Source: Terriglobus aquaticus
Lineage (GTDB): Bacteria > Acidobacteriota > Terriglobia > Terriglobales > Acidobacteriaceae
Direction of reading: 5' to 3'
Assembly: GCF_025685415.1 (NCBI RefSeq)
Contig: NZ_JAGSYB010000001.1
Span: forward strand, 3,844,001 to 3,908,000
Length of the DNA: 64,000 nucleotides
The notes beneath the pieces are model-generated. The model was not told the origin of the DNA. It worked only from the letters and a program-made list of their open reading frames with translations, and searched no databases. Both the position numbers and the translations under genes were made by a program. Within the stretch, counting starts at the first letter, position 1; each line of letters starts with the position of its first letter. This document shows positions 26,379 through 37,486 of this stretch, in pieces.

Positions 26379-27172
26379 GATCCCAAACCCTTCCTCGGTT
26401 TGGACGCCTTCGCTGCTACTTCGTTCCCCGCAACCGCCGGCCGCGCCGCCACTCGCCGCTGCCGCGCGGCCTCATACAGCACCACCGCGCCCGCAACCGA
26501 CACATTCAACGACGGCACCGCCCCCGCCATCGGAATGCGCAAGAGAAAGTCGCAGGTCTTCCGCGAGAGGTCGTGCAGCCCCGCGCCCTCGCGTCCCAGC
26601 ACCAGGCAAAAGTCGCCGCGAAAGTCGAAATCCGTGTAGTCCTGCGTCCCGCGCTCGTCCAGCCCGACGATCCAGACGTTTTCCTTCTTCAGCGCCTCCA
26701 GCGACCGCACCAGGTTCGTCACCTGCGCGATCCGGACGTGCTCCGTCGCCCCCGCCGCCGCCTTGGCCACCGTCCCGGTAACGCCCACGGCGCGCCTCTC
26801 CGGCAGGACCACACCAGTCGCCCCGGCACCATCGGCCGACCGCAGCAGCGCTCCCAGGTTGTGCGGATCTTCCACCCCGTCCAGCGCCAGCAGCATGTGC
26901 GCCGCACCGTTCTGCCGCGTGAACAAGTCCTCCAGCGCCAGCAGCTTGCGCTCTTTCAGAAACGCCACCACACCGCCGTGCTGCTCCGTCTTGGTCATCC
27001 GCGACAGCTCGTCCCGGCTGCCCTGGGTCACGCGCACCCGATTCGCCCGGCACAGATCGGCCAGCGCCGCCAGCCGCGGATTGCCGCCCGCCTGCAGCGT
27101 CACGTGGTCCACATCGCGCGCACGGCTGCGCACCGCCTCCGTCACCGGATGCACGCCAAACAGCACTTCCAT
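26375..27172 (-). CDS. rlmB: 23S rRNA 2'-O-ribose methyltransferase, RlmB/TrmH type
   Basis: A 265-residue SPOUT-family enzyme that methylates a guanosine ribose in 23S rRNA (G2251 in E. coli) with S-adenosylmethionine. An N-terminal substrate-binding domain begins FGVHPVTEAVRS. The knotted catalytic domain has DPHNLGALLRSADG (motif 1), LVLGREGAGL (motif 2) and IPMAGAVPSLNVSVAGAVVLYEA (motif 3). The C-terminal tail is basic. Its stop overlaps the CTG start of the M1-like gene. Related group-3 TrmH enzymes are the alternative reading. Confidence 0.92.
   Translation of the reverse strand: MEVLFGVHPVTEAVRSRARDVDHVTLQAGGNPRLAALADLCRANRVRVTQGSRDELSRMTKTEQHGGVVAFLKERKLLALEDLFTRQNGAAHMLLALDGVEDPHNLGALLRSADGAGATGVVLPERRAVGVTGTVAKAAAGATEHVRIAQVTNLVRSLEALKKENVWIVGLDERGTQDYTDFDFRGDFCLVLGREGAGLHDLSRKTCDFLLRIPMAGAVPSLNVSVAGAVVLYEAARQRRVAARPAVAGNEVAAKASKPRKGLGS
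26388..26396 (-). promoter_or_regulatory. Ribosome binding site supporting a CTG start
   Basis: On the minus strand GAGGAAGGG ends 9 bases before CTG (26378-26376). No in-frame ATG, GTG or TTG lies between this site and the full signal peptide, so it decides the start of the M1-like gene. Confidence 0.55.
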
Positions 27173-27196
27173 CCCTCAAGTGTAGCGGTGCGGGCC

Positions 27197-27202
27197 TATA
27201 CT
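27197..27202 (+). promoter_or_regulatory. Candidate -10 box for the sigma-factor gene
   Basis: TATACT lies 39 bases before the ATG at 27241, in the short gap divergent from rlmB. No good -35 accompanies it at standard spacing. Confidence 0.25.
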
Positions 27203-27240
27203 AAAACGGTTTACTAGCCACACATCAGGAGCTCCACGGT

Positions 27241-27957
27241 ATGCCGTTTCCCCGAAACGCCGGCACCGCCCGAGTCTTTTCGCCCGCATCCCGCGTCTCT
27301 GGTGGTGTGAACGCCTCTGCCGCAGCGTCGCTCTCCGCCGCCAGCCTGGCCGAGGCCGTTGCGCGCGAACAGGCAGAGATCGCACAGGGGCTCAAGCAGC
27401 AGGATCCCGAACTCCTCGATCGCCTCATCGACACCTACCAGCACCGCCTCATGCGCTACCTGTCGTTCCTCACAGGCCGCCGCGAGCTGGCCGAAGACCT
27501 CTTCCAGGAAACCTGGATCCGCGTCCTGATGCGTGGCGCGCAATTCAACGGCAAGGCCCGCTTCGACACCTGGCTGTTTACCATCGCCCGCAACCTCGTC
27601 ATCGACCAGTCTCGCAAGCGCTCCATGGCGTCGCTGGACGAGATGCAGGACCCCGAAGCCGACGAGCGCCCCTTCGAAGTCGCCACCGAAGCTCCCTCGC
27701 CCTACGAACAGTTCTGCTCCCGTGAGAACGCGGCAGAGGTCTCCGCCGTCCTGCTCGCGCTGCAGCCCGCCTACCGCGAGGTCCTCGTCCTCCGCTTCCA
27801 CGAAGACCTTCCGCTCGAAGAGATTGCCAGCGTCACTCGCGCTCCGCTCAGCACGGTCAAGTCCCGCCTCTACCGCGGTCTGGCTGCGCTCAAGCCAGAG
27901 CTGGAGCGCCTTCGCACTCAGCGCAACGCTGCCCAGGCCGCAGAGGGCCTCATCTAA
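27241..27957 (+). CDS. RNA polymerase sigma factor, ECF-type
   Basis: A 238-residue sigma-70 family protein with regions 2 and 4 only. Region 2 runs LIDTYQHRLMRYLSFLTGRRELAEDLFQETWIRVL with the core-binding DLFQETW, then FDTWLFTIARNLVIDQSRKR. Region 4 (LLALQPAYREVLVLRFHEDLPLEEIASV...STVKSRLYRGLAALK) has the helix-turn-helix. An N-terminal extension of about 50 residues is Ala/Ser-rich. The stop TAA shares a base with the ATG of the next membrane-protein gene, so the following proteins may control it, but neither shows a classical zinc anti-sigma motif. Confidence 0.92.
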   Translation: MPFPRNAGTARVFSPASRVSGGVNASAAASLSAASLAEAVAREQAEIAQGLKQQDPELLDRLIDTYQHRLMRYLSFLTGRRELAEDLFQETWIRVLMRGAQFNGKARFDTWLFTIARNLVIDQSRKRSMASLDEMQDPEADERPFEVATEAPSPYEQFCSRENAAEVSAVLLALQPAYREVLVLRFHEDLPLEEIASVTRAPLSTVKSRLYRGLAALKPELERLRTQRNAAQAAEGLI

Positions 27958-28400
27958 TGGAGCTCCACGAAACGGAAACGGCCAACTCCGCCGTGTCCGC
28001 GGCGGCGCGGGCCGCCATCGTGAACCGCACGCATCGCGTGGTGCGCGAGCGAGCCATGGAAATGCGCAAGCAGAAAAAGAGCCGTCGCGAGCTCATTCTG
28101 CCCCTGCTCATCTGCTCCGCGGTGCTTCTGCTGGTCTGCTACGCCGGCAGCGTCGTCGCCTCGGGTTCGGCCTTTTGCGGTGTAGAGAGCCAGCTTGAGC
28201 ATCGCGCCAGCCGTCTGTTCAGCGGCCAGACCATGGACACCGGCAGCCCTGCTTTCCTTCTGCTCTTCTGGTTTCTGCCCATCACCGTCGTCACCGTGGT
28301 CGCGGTGTATCTCCGGCGAAACCGCAGCAGCCGTGACCGTGGCCGCGACGGAGGAAGCGCCCAGCTCCAGGGCCGCTTCCGGAACGAGGTGACCCGGTGA
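27957..28400 (+). CDS. Two-helix membrane protein, possible anti-sigma partner
   Basis: A 147-residue protein whose ATG overlaps the sigma-factor stop (TAATG). The N-terminal 45 residues are cytoplasmic and charged (HRVVRERAMEMRKQKKSRRE). Two transmembrane helices follow (about 47-69 and 98-117) around a short loop with one Cys, and the C-terminal tail is Arg-rich. The topology and coupling resemble an anti-sigma factor, but the HxxxCxxC motif of zinc anti-sigma proteins is absent. The end overlaps the next start (GTGA). No family was recognised. Confidence 0.72.
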   Translation: MELHETETANSAVSAAARAAIVNRTHRVVRERAMEMRKQKKSRRELILPLLICSAVLLLVCYAGSVVASGSAFCGVESQLEHRASRLFSGQTMDTGSPAFLLLFWFLPITVVTVVAVYLRRNRSSRDRGRDGGSAQLQGRFRNEVTR

Positions 28401-28966
28401 ACTGGGATGCTCCCAACTTCGCACGCTCTGCCAACAGCCGTACCGCCCACACCCGGCCCGACGTCGACAAGCCTGAAAGCGATCTCCGCCTGATTCCGTG
28501 GTGGTCCGTCGCGCTGTCCGCGCTGGTCTTCTTCGCCATCCAGATCCTGTTCCACCGCATCATGCCGCCGCCGCACCCCGGCACGGCCGCCATGCGTTGG
28601 ATCATGAGCTATAGCTGGGGCACCGCCCTGGCCAGCTACATGCTCCTCATCGGCTACATCAGCCGCGACGTCAAGCGCCGCAACATGAGCGGTGCCGTCT
28701 GGATGCTGATGGTGCTGCTCATGCCTGCGGGCATCGGCGCGGTCGTCTATTTCCTGCTGCGACAGCCCGTCATGACGCGCTGCCCCTCGTGCCGCACCGA
28801 ACTCGCGCACGACTTCCACTTCTGCCCGCAGTGCTCGTTCCAACTCGCACCCGTCTGCGGCCAGTGTTTCCGCGGCGTCCACATCACCGACGTCTTCTGC
28901 GTCCAGTGCGGCCATGACCTCGCACAGGACAGCATGCCCGCCCGCCTCCGCTCCTATACCGACTAA
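28397..28966 (+). CDS. Membrane protein with double zinc ribbon
   Basis: A 189-residue protein with a GTG start at 28397 overlapping the previous stop (GTGA). A soluble N-terminus is followed by three hydrophobic segments: PWWSVALSALVFFAIQILF, ALASYMLLIGYI and GAVWMLMVLLMPAGIGAVVYF. The cytoplasmic C-terminus carries two zinc ribbons: CPSC...CPQC and CGQC...CVQC. Such ribbons on membrane stalks are usually protein-interaction or regulatory modules. Co-translation with a sigma factor makes a role in sigma control plausible but unproven. Confidence 0.78.
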   Translation: MNWDAPNFARSANSRTAHTRPDVDKPESDLRLIPWWSVALSALVFFAIQILFHRIMPPPHPGTAAMRWIMSYSWGTALASYMLLIGYISRDVKRRNMSGAVWMLMVLLMPAGIGAVVYFLLRQPVMTRCPSCRTELAHDFHFCPQCSFQLAPVCGQCFRGVHITDVFCVQCGHDLAQDSMPARLRSYTD

Positions 28967-29039
28967 ACGCCTCCCGCCCAGAGGCCACGGAGCTCCTCAC
29001 GCGCAGAGCATCGGCGAAGGAGCCCCTTGTCCGTCCTCT

Positions 29040-30245
29040 CTATACGAGAACACCGGCAGGCTCAGGTGCCAACTGGGCAGCGTGATCCACCGTGATCTTG
29101 CCGGGCTTCCATGTCGTAAAGCGCTTCTCGTAAAAGTGAAAGCTGACCCAGGCGAAGGCAAAGCTGAACCCGAACACGATCGGCAGAGTCAGCAAACGTG
29201 TGTGACCGGGCATGTGATCCGCCATCTGGCTCACCAGGTCCTTGCGCAGGTAATGGATCATGTAGAACCCGTAGCTGACCAGTCCCAGCTCCTGCAGCGG
29301 CCGCCACTGCAGCGCGCGAGACACCCAGGACTCATGGTCCAGAGAAAGCAGCAGCAGGCCCCCACCACGCAGTGCGAGTAAGGAAGAACTGAACGTCTGC
29401 ACCATTGGGTTCAATTCGTAATTCCACATGCCGTGCCCGAATAAGCTCTGTCCCACCGCGTAGCCCACGATGCCAACGGCCAGCAGACCCACACCGCTGA
29501 GGTGAAGTTGTCGCCTGGTCAGCTTCGCTTCCTGTAACCAGAGGTTCAGAAACGCTCCGACAAACAAACCGTCGCAGTGGGTCAACGGGAAGAAGTACAT
29601 GTAGTCAGACTTGCCCGCCACGTTGCTGTCCACGTGAAACAGGATGCAACGGAGTACAACTTCAAACACAACTCCGGCACCCGACAACGCGAGCAGCTTC
29701 TTGCGGTCGCGCAGGAACCGAATGACAAAGGGCCACAGCAGGTAGAAGTTCTGCTCCACAGCCATGCTCCACAGCACGCCTAACCCAATCACTCCACCAC
29801 TTCGCAGGTGAATGTCGAACGGTGTCAGGTCCGTAGTGCCTGCAGAATACATATGCATGGGCATCGTCTGGATGAAGAAAAGATTCATCCACATGCCTTT
29901 GGGTGCGTCCGTGTGGCTGACCAGCAGATACAGGTACAGCACGGCAAACACACCAAAGTACAAGGGCAATGTGCGAAGCGCGCGGCGCAGGTAGAACCGC
30001 GAAAAATAGTCCTGCCTATGAGCGCTCTTGTAGAGGATTCCGGTGATCAGGAATCCCGATAGGACAAAGAATAAGTCCACGCCTCCAAACGCGAGCGACG
30101 AGTGAAACCGCTCTGGGTAGGCGATGGGACCGTAGTGGCGATAGAAAACCAGGAGCAGAGCAAGGGCACGAATGCCATTAAAAGACAGGTAGTTCTTGCT
30201 CACCCACAAACGTGGATAAGCTGCTGAATCTGCAAACGATTGCAA
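29040..30245 (-). CDS. Acyltransferase 3 family membrane protein
   Basis: A 401-residue membrane enzyme of the OafA/acyltransferase-3 family, which O-acylates surface sugars. It begins with the typical SFNGIRALALLLVFYRHYG, whose RA and H match the family's conserved Arg and catalytic His. FFVLSGFLITGILYKS and FYLRRALRTLPLYF follow, then about ten hydrophobic segments ending before a short charged tail. The start is TTG at 30245, 5 bases from CGGAG; there is no nearby ATG. Base composition is lower in GC than the neighbours, as often seen for surface-polysaccharide genes. The next gene on the same strand is GT87-like, so both probably act on envelope glycans. Confidence 0.88.
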   Translation of the reverse strand: MQSFADSAAYPRLWVSKNYLSFNGIRALALLLVFYRHYGPIAYPERFHSSLAFGGVDLFFVLSGFLITGILYKSAHRQDYFSRFYLRRALRTLPLYFGVFAVLYLYLLVSHTDAPKGMWMNLFFIQTMPMHMYSAGTTDLTPFDIHLRSGGVIGLGVLWSMAVEQNFYLLWPFVIRFLRDRKKLLALSGAGVVFEVVLRCILFHVDSNVAGKSDYMYFFPLTHCDGLFVGAFLNLWLQEAKLTRRQLHLSGVGLLAVGIVGYAVGQSLFGHGMWNYELNPMVQTFSSSLLALRGGGLLLLSLDHESWVSRALQWRPLQELGLVSYGFYMIHYLRKDLVSQMADHMPGHTRLLTLPIVFGFSFAFAWVSFHFYEKRFTTWKPGKITVDHAAQLAPEPAGVLV

Positions 30246-30346
30246 TGGAGCTCCGACAGATATTAAGAACTTCTTATTCTTCTGTCTTACTACGGGGCAA
30301 AACCCACGCGCATGCCACTATTCGGTAAGCGCAATCTGCTTCCGGG

Positions 30347-31669
30347 TTATGCGCTCAGCGCTCCCTCGATCACGGGCTTCGATTGCAAAGTCAGCGACGC
30401 TTCCGCAATCGGATACCGCAGCGCGGTCCACAGGATCGCGATCAGGCACAGGCACCGCAACTGCGCGCCATGAGGATTGCTGAACCACGTCACAAACGAC
30501 AGCGGCGTCAGCAGCACTGCAAACAGCACAAAGTACCGCATCGCATTGGGAATCGGCTCCAGACCTGCGAACGCTCTCCGCGCCACTTCCATGCTCAGCA
30601 TCACCAGCGGAGGGTAGACCGCGAGCAGGGTGTAATCGTACGAAACCGGCGGCAGCGTGATCGACAAGATCGACAGAACCATCACCTGGTTCAGCATGGG
30701 CAGATGCCGGATCCGGACAAAATACAGCAGCAGGGAGAGCACCGCCGCTGTGCGCACATAGATCGGCACGAGCGCCGTCAGGTTAGGATGCCACGGCAGC
30801 GTCACAAACTTCACCAGCCCGAAAAACGAGTGGTCGTACCCGAGCTGGGATGGCACACCGGCATAGCGCTTCTGGAACAGGGAAAGCTGGAATCCGTCCC
30901 ACGCCAACGCCGCATGGACCGTTGGTCCGAACGCCAGGGCCGCGACAAATGTGACCGCGATTGCAGTTCCGAACGCCACACCTAGCGCCCGCCAGCGGCG
31001 CTCTGAAAAGAAAAGCCCAGCCAGGATAAGTGGATAGATCTTGCATGCTCCAGCTACGCCGAGGAGTACTGCGGCAAGATAGGGCTTTTCTTTCCACCAG
31101 GCAATCAGTCCGAAAGCGGTCAACGAAAAGAGGAAGATCTCGACGTTGCCGCGCAGATACTCGAATGCAAGCGGATAGGAAAGAAGTACCGTGGCTGCGA
31201 CAAAGATAGCTAACCCCACGCCGCGCATCCCGGAACTGCGCATCGCCCGCACAAAGGCATAGACCAGCAAGCTGGTAGAGACGAGGAGCAGAAGGATAAA
31301 GAGGATAAAGGGCCGAGATGTAGCAAACAGCGGCCGCAGCAGATAGAACAGGGGCAAGGGATACATAAAGTATCCGCCGCTGCTGGAGTAGAAGTGGTAC
31401 GTGTGCAGGTACGAGAACTTCGTCCAGAAGAACCGGAAGTCACTTAGAAGCTGCCCCGGAACAAAGAAGTAAGGAAAGCTGTACGGTAATCCCCAGTGGA
31501 ACCACCGGGCCACCAAACTGAACAGAAAAGCCGCGGAGGTGAGTGCCGCGCTAATCAGCAGGAAGAGCCACAACTCGTAAGGCAGGCGTTTGTCTGTAAC
31601 CTCCCCCGTCTTCCACTGGGCCAGTGTTGATTCTTCTGTCTGTAACTCCGCTGTTCCCCTATCTCTCAT
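30347..31669 (-). CDS. GT87/DUF2029-like membrane mannosyltransferase
   Basis: A 440-residue polytopic protein with about ten transmembrane segments. It has features of the polyprenyl-phosphate-sugar-dependent GT-C enzymes of the GT87 (DUF2029) family: a large first periplasmic loop with FFWTKFSYLHTYHFYSSSGGYFMYPLPLFYLL and a central GVAGACKIYPLILAGLFF segment, the family's most recognisable signature. Such enzymes add mannose or another hexose to lipid-linked glycans outside the membrane. It overlaps the upstream gene by 11 bases. Confidence 0.8.
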   Translation of the reverse strand: MRDRGTAELQTEESTLAQWKTGEVTDKRLPYELWLFLLISAALTSAAFLFSLVARWFHWGLPYSFPYFFVPGQLLSDFRFFWTKFSYLHTYHFYSSSGGYFMYPLPLFYLLRPLFATSRPFILFILLLLVSTSLLVYAFVRAMRSSGMRGVGLAIFVAATVLLSYPLAFEYLRGNVEIFLFSLTAFGLIAWWKEKPYLAAVLLGVAGACKIYPLILAGLFFSERRWRALGVAFGTAIAVTFVAALAFGPTVHAALAWDGFQLSLFQKRYAGVPSQLGYDHSFFGLVKFVTLPWHPNLTALVPIYVRTAAVLSLLLYFVRIRHLPMLNQVMVLSILSITLPPVSYDYTLLAVYPPLVMLSMEVARRAFAGLEPIPNAMRYFVLFAVLLTPLSFVTWFSNPHGAQLRCLCLIAILWTALRYPIAEASLTLQSKPVIEGALSA

Positions 31670-32285
31670 GTTGGGTCAGCCACTCCTCGGCATCGTGGCG
31701 AGCCAGATCTAGGTTCCTCTCCCAGACCACCTGCTGCGCCTCCTCCATGGTTTTCGGTGCGCCGATCACTGGCGGGGGCGGTAGTTCTGCCTCAACTCCT
31801 CCCGATCTCAGGTTTTCGGCGTCCAGTCTCCACTCGGGTGTGCCTCCGCTGTAGGGTGCCTCCACAGCCAGGCTGGCGATCTTATCTTCCCGCTCCATGC
31901 GCCTGCTGCGGGACTGTGCGGCGTCGGAAGCGGGCGGCATGCTGAGATTGCGGTCCCCGCAATGCCCGCTGACGAGGCAACTCATCTGCACCGAAACATA
32001 GCCCGGAAAGGGGCACGAGTAGTCGTACTTGCTACCCATCGGCTTGCACTGTGGATCCTGATCGGCGTTCACTTCCATGCGATCCAGGGCACCCAAATCG
32101 GTGGCGCGCACGTAGTGCACGATCTCCGCTCCGATCAGCAGTGCGGTGACCACAACGCCACTCACCAGCAATCGTACCTGCCCGGCAGATGCGAATACTC
32201 TGGAGCCGCGCGAAGTCTTGTCTCGGTGAAAACTGCCCGGCTCCCGCAGATACCCATCGGAGTTACGCACGCCGTTCATTATCAT
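31659..32285 (-). CDS. Hypothetical membrane-anchored protein upstream of the GT87-like gene
   Basis: About 208 residues. A polar N-terminus is followed by one transmembrane helix (VRLLVSGVVVTALLIGAEIV), then a periplasmic domain with four Cys (QCKPMG, YDYSCPFPG, SCLVSGHCGD) and a Glu-rich C-terminal region (TMEEAQQVVWERNLDLARHDAEEWL). No family was recognised. An ATG at 32285 or 32279 is more likely than the GTG at 32330. It overlaps the GT87-like gene by 11 bases, so it may be a partner of that enzyme. Confidence 0.6.
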   Translation of the reverse strand: MIMNGVRNSDGYLREPGSFHRDKTSRGSRVFASAGQVRLLVSGVVVTALLIGAEIVHYVRATDLGALDRMEVNADQDPQCKPMGSKYDYSCPFPGYVSVQMSCLVSGHCGDRNLSMPPASDAAQSRSRRMEREDKIASLAVEAPYSGGTPEWRLDAENLRSGGVEAELPPPPVIGAPKTMEEAQQVVWERNLDLARHDAEEWLTQHER

Positions 32286-35449
<3,164 letters not shown>

Positions 35450-35470
35450 TCACAACCGCATCGCACAACC

Positions 35471-35500
35471 AGAAGGGCTCGGCACTTGCCGAGCCCTTCT
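35471..35500 (+). terminator. gyrB terminator hairpin
   Basis: AGAAGGGCTCGGC pairs with GCCGAGCCCTTCT around an ACTT loop, starting 21 bases after the gyrB stop. A second small palindrome follows at once (35501-35517). Confidence 0.85.
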
Positions 35501-35517
35501 ACTTTGCCCTGCAAAGT
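35501..35517. repeat. ACTTTGC-N3-GCAAAGT palindrome
   Basis: ACTTTGC-CCT-GCAAAGT directly follows the gyrB terminator. The same arms with a different spacer (CGC) occur at 53621-53637 inside pyrB, and related forms at 8507-8521 and 10629-10645. Confidence 0.5.
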
Positions 35518-35722
35518 CTTCGCGCAGCCGGCGGAAGATTCCGGAGCCTTCGTCTTGCTTCCCACGCTGCCTCGCCCTCTGCCATCCGAACCGCAACATC
35601 TCGGAAAAGCTCCGCTTCCATCACAAGCAAAGCCACACGGCGCACACCACCGCCGTACTCGGGTACAACTGCACATGCAGGACTCGACCGCGGCTCGATG
35701 CGATCGCCAGAAGGATGACCCG

Positions 35723-37465
35723 ATGAAGCAACGTGACACTATTCGTCAACGGAGCGCGCTGTGTATCGCAACGGCAGCAATCATGGCAAGCCTGACCGCA
35801 CTCGCCCAGGGCACCATCCCACCGCCGCCCGAAGCGCCGCAGCAAGAGCCGGTCGCCATCGCCGTAAACCTGGCCCAACCCACCGGCGACTACAAGCCCA
35901 TCTATAGCTGGTTCGGCTACGACGAAGGCAACTACACCACCATGCGCGACGGCAAAGTCCTCCTTCGCAAGCTGCACGATCTCTCGCCCGTGCCCGTATA
36001 TATCCGCGTGCACCACCTGCTCACCAGCGGCAACGGCACACCCGAGCTCAAGTGGAGTTCGACCGGCGTCTACAGCGAAGACGCCACGGGCAAGCCCGTC
36101 TATAACTTCACGATCCTCGACGGCATCTTCGACGAGTTCCAGGCCGCCGGCGTGCGTCCCATGGTCGAGCTCGGCTTCATGCCGCAGGACCTCGCGGCCG
36201 ACCTGCCGAACCGCCACGAACCGTACCAGGTCCACTACCCGCAAAGCACCGTCAGCGGCAAAAGCGACAACCCGCCCAAGGACTACGCAAAGTGGGGCGA
36301 ACTCGCCCGCGTCGTCACCGCGCACCTAGTCCAGCGCTACGGCCGCGACACCGTGCGGCAGTGGTACTTCGAAGTGTGGAACGAGCCCGACATCGACTAC
36401 TGGCACGCCTCGCCCCAGGACTACTGGAAGCTCTACGACTACGCCGTCGCCGGTGTGCGCGCAGCTTTGCCCGACGCCAAAGTCGGCGGTCCCGCCTCCA
36501 CCAGCCCGCGCAGTCCCAAAGCTTACGACTTTCTCAAGGGCTTCCTGGAACACGTGAACACCGGCAAAAGCTCCGCCAATGGCAAGCCTCTGCCGCTCGA
36601 CTTCATCAGCTTCCACGCCAAGGGCCAGCCCACCATCGTTGACGGCAAAGTCATCATGGGCATCTCCAGCGAACTCACCGACGTGGACCACGGCTTCCAG
36701 CTCGTCTCCACCTTCCCGCGCTTCCGCACCCTGCCCATCATCCTCAGCGAGGCGGACCCCGAGGGCTGCGCCGCCTGCTCCAGCAAGGTGAATCCGGCCA
36801 ACAACTACCGCAACGGCACGCTCTACCCCGCGTACACCGCCGCGGCCTACAAGCGCCTGTTCCAACTGCAGGACAAGTACCGCGTTAACCTGCTCTCCAT
36901 GCTCAGTTGGTCGTTTGAGTTTGAGGGCCGCGACTACTTCGAAGGCTTCCGCTCGCTCTCCACCAACGGCATCGACAAGCCAGTACTCAACTTCTTCCGC
37001 ATGGCCGCCCTGCTGCACGGCACTCGCGTGGCCGTCACCAGTACCGGCGCCGTTCCACTCGAACAGATCGTGCAAACCGGTGTACGCGGCAACAACGACA
37101 CCGACGCCCTCGCCACGCGCGGCACCGACAACACCGCAGCCGTCCTCGTGTGGAACTACAACGACAGCAACGCGCCTGGCCCAGCTACGCCCACTTCAGT
37201 CAGCATCACCGGCGTCCCAGCAACTGCAAAGCGCGTCCTCGTCTCCCAGTACCGCATCGACGACACGCACAGCAACGCCTACACCGCGTGGCAGGCCATG
37301 GGCTCACCGCAGCACCCCACCACCCAGCAGTACCAGCAACTCCAGTCCGCGGCCGGCCTTCAACTGCTTACCTCGCCCGCATGGCTCGACGCAACCAACG
37401 GCACGGTCCACATCGCAACGGACATGCCCAGGCAAAGCGTCGAGCTCATCACCATCAAGTGGTAA
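35723..37465 (+). CDS. Secreted family 39 glycoside hydrolase (beta-xylosidase-like)
   Basis: A 580-residue exported glycosidase. The signal peptide SALCIATAAIMASLTALAQG precedes a TIM barrel. The barrel has FEVWNEPDIDYW, giving acid/base Glu221, and LSEADPEGC, giving the nucleophile Glu343, the GH39 arrangement used by beta-xylosidases. A C-terminal beta-sandwich begins near residue 430. The ATG at 35723 is taken because it is preceded by AAGGA and by no earlier signal peptide; the frame is open upstream to 35486. It is adjacent to a Gfo/Idh/MocA oxidoreductase and upstream of other secreted enzymes. Xylan or another plant glycan is the likely target. Confidence 0.88.
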   Translation: MKQRDTIRQRSALCIATAAIMASLTALAQGTIPPPPEAPQQEPVAIAVNLAQPTGDYKPIYSWFGYDEGNYTTMRDGKVLLRKLHDLSPVPVYIRVHHLLTSGNGTPELKWSSTGVYSEDATGKPVYNFTILDGIFDEFQAAGVRPMVELGFMPQDLAADLPNRHEPYQVHYPQSTVSGKSDNPPKDYAKWGELARVVTAHLVQRYGRDTVRQWYFEVWNEPDIDYWHASPQDYWKLYDYAVAGVRAALPDAKVGGPASTSPRSPKAYDFLKGFLEHVNTGKSSANGKPLPLDFISFHAKGQPTIVDGKVIMGISSELTDVDHGFQLVSTFPRFRTLPIILSEADPEGCAACSSKVNPANNYRNGTLYPAYTAAAYKRLFQLQDKYRVNLLSMLSWSFEFEGRDYFEGFRSLSTNGIDKPVLNFFRMAALLHGTRVAVTSTGAVPLEQIVQTGVRGNNDTDALATRGTDNTAAVLVWNYNDSNAPGPATPTSVSITGVPATAKRVLVSQYRIDDTHSNAYTAWQAMGSPQHPTTQQYQQLQSAAGLQLLTSPAWLDATNGTVHIATDMPRQSVELITIKW

Positions 37466-37486
37466 CCGCGTCAGCCCTCCAAGCCG

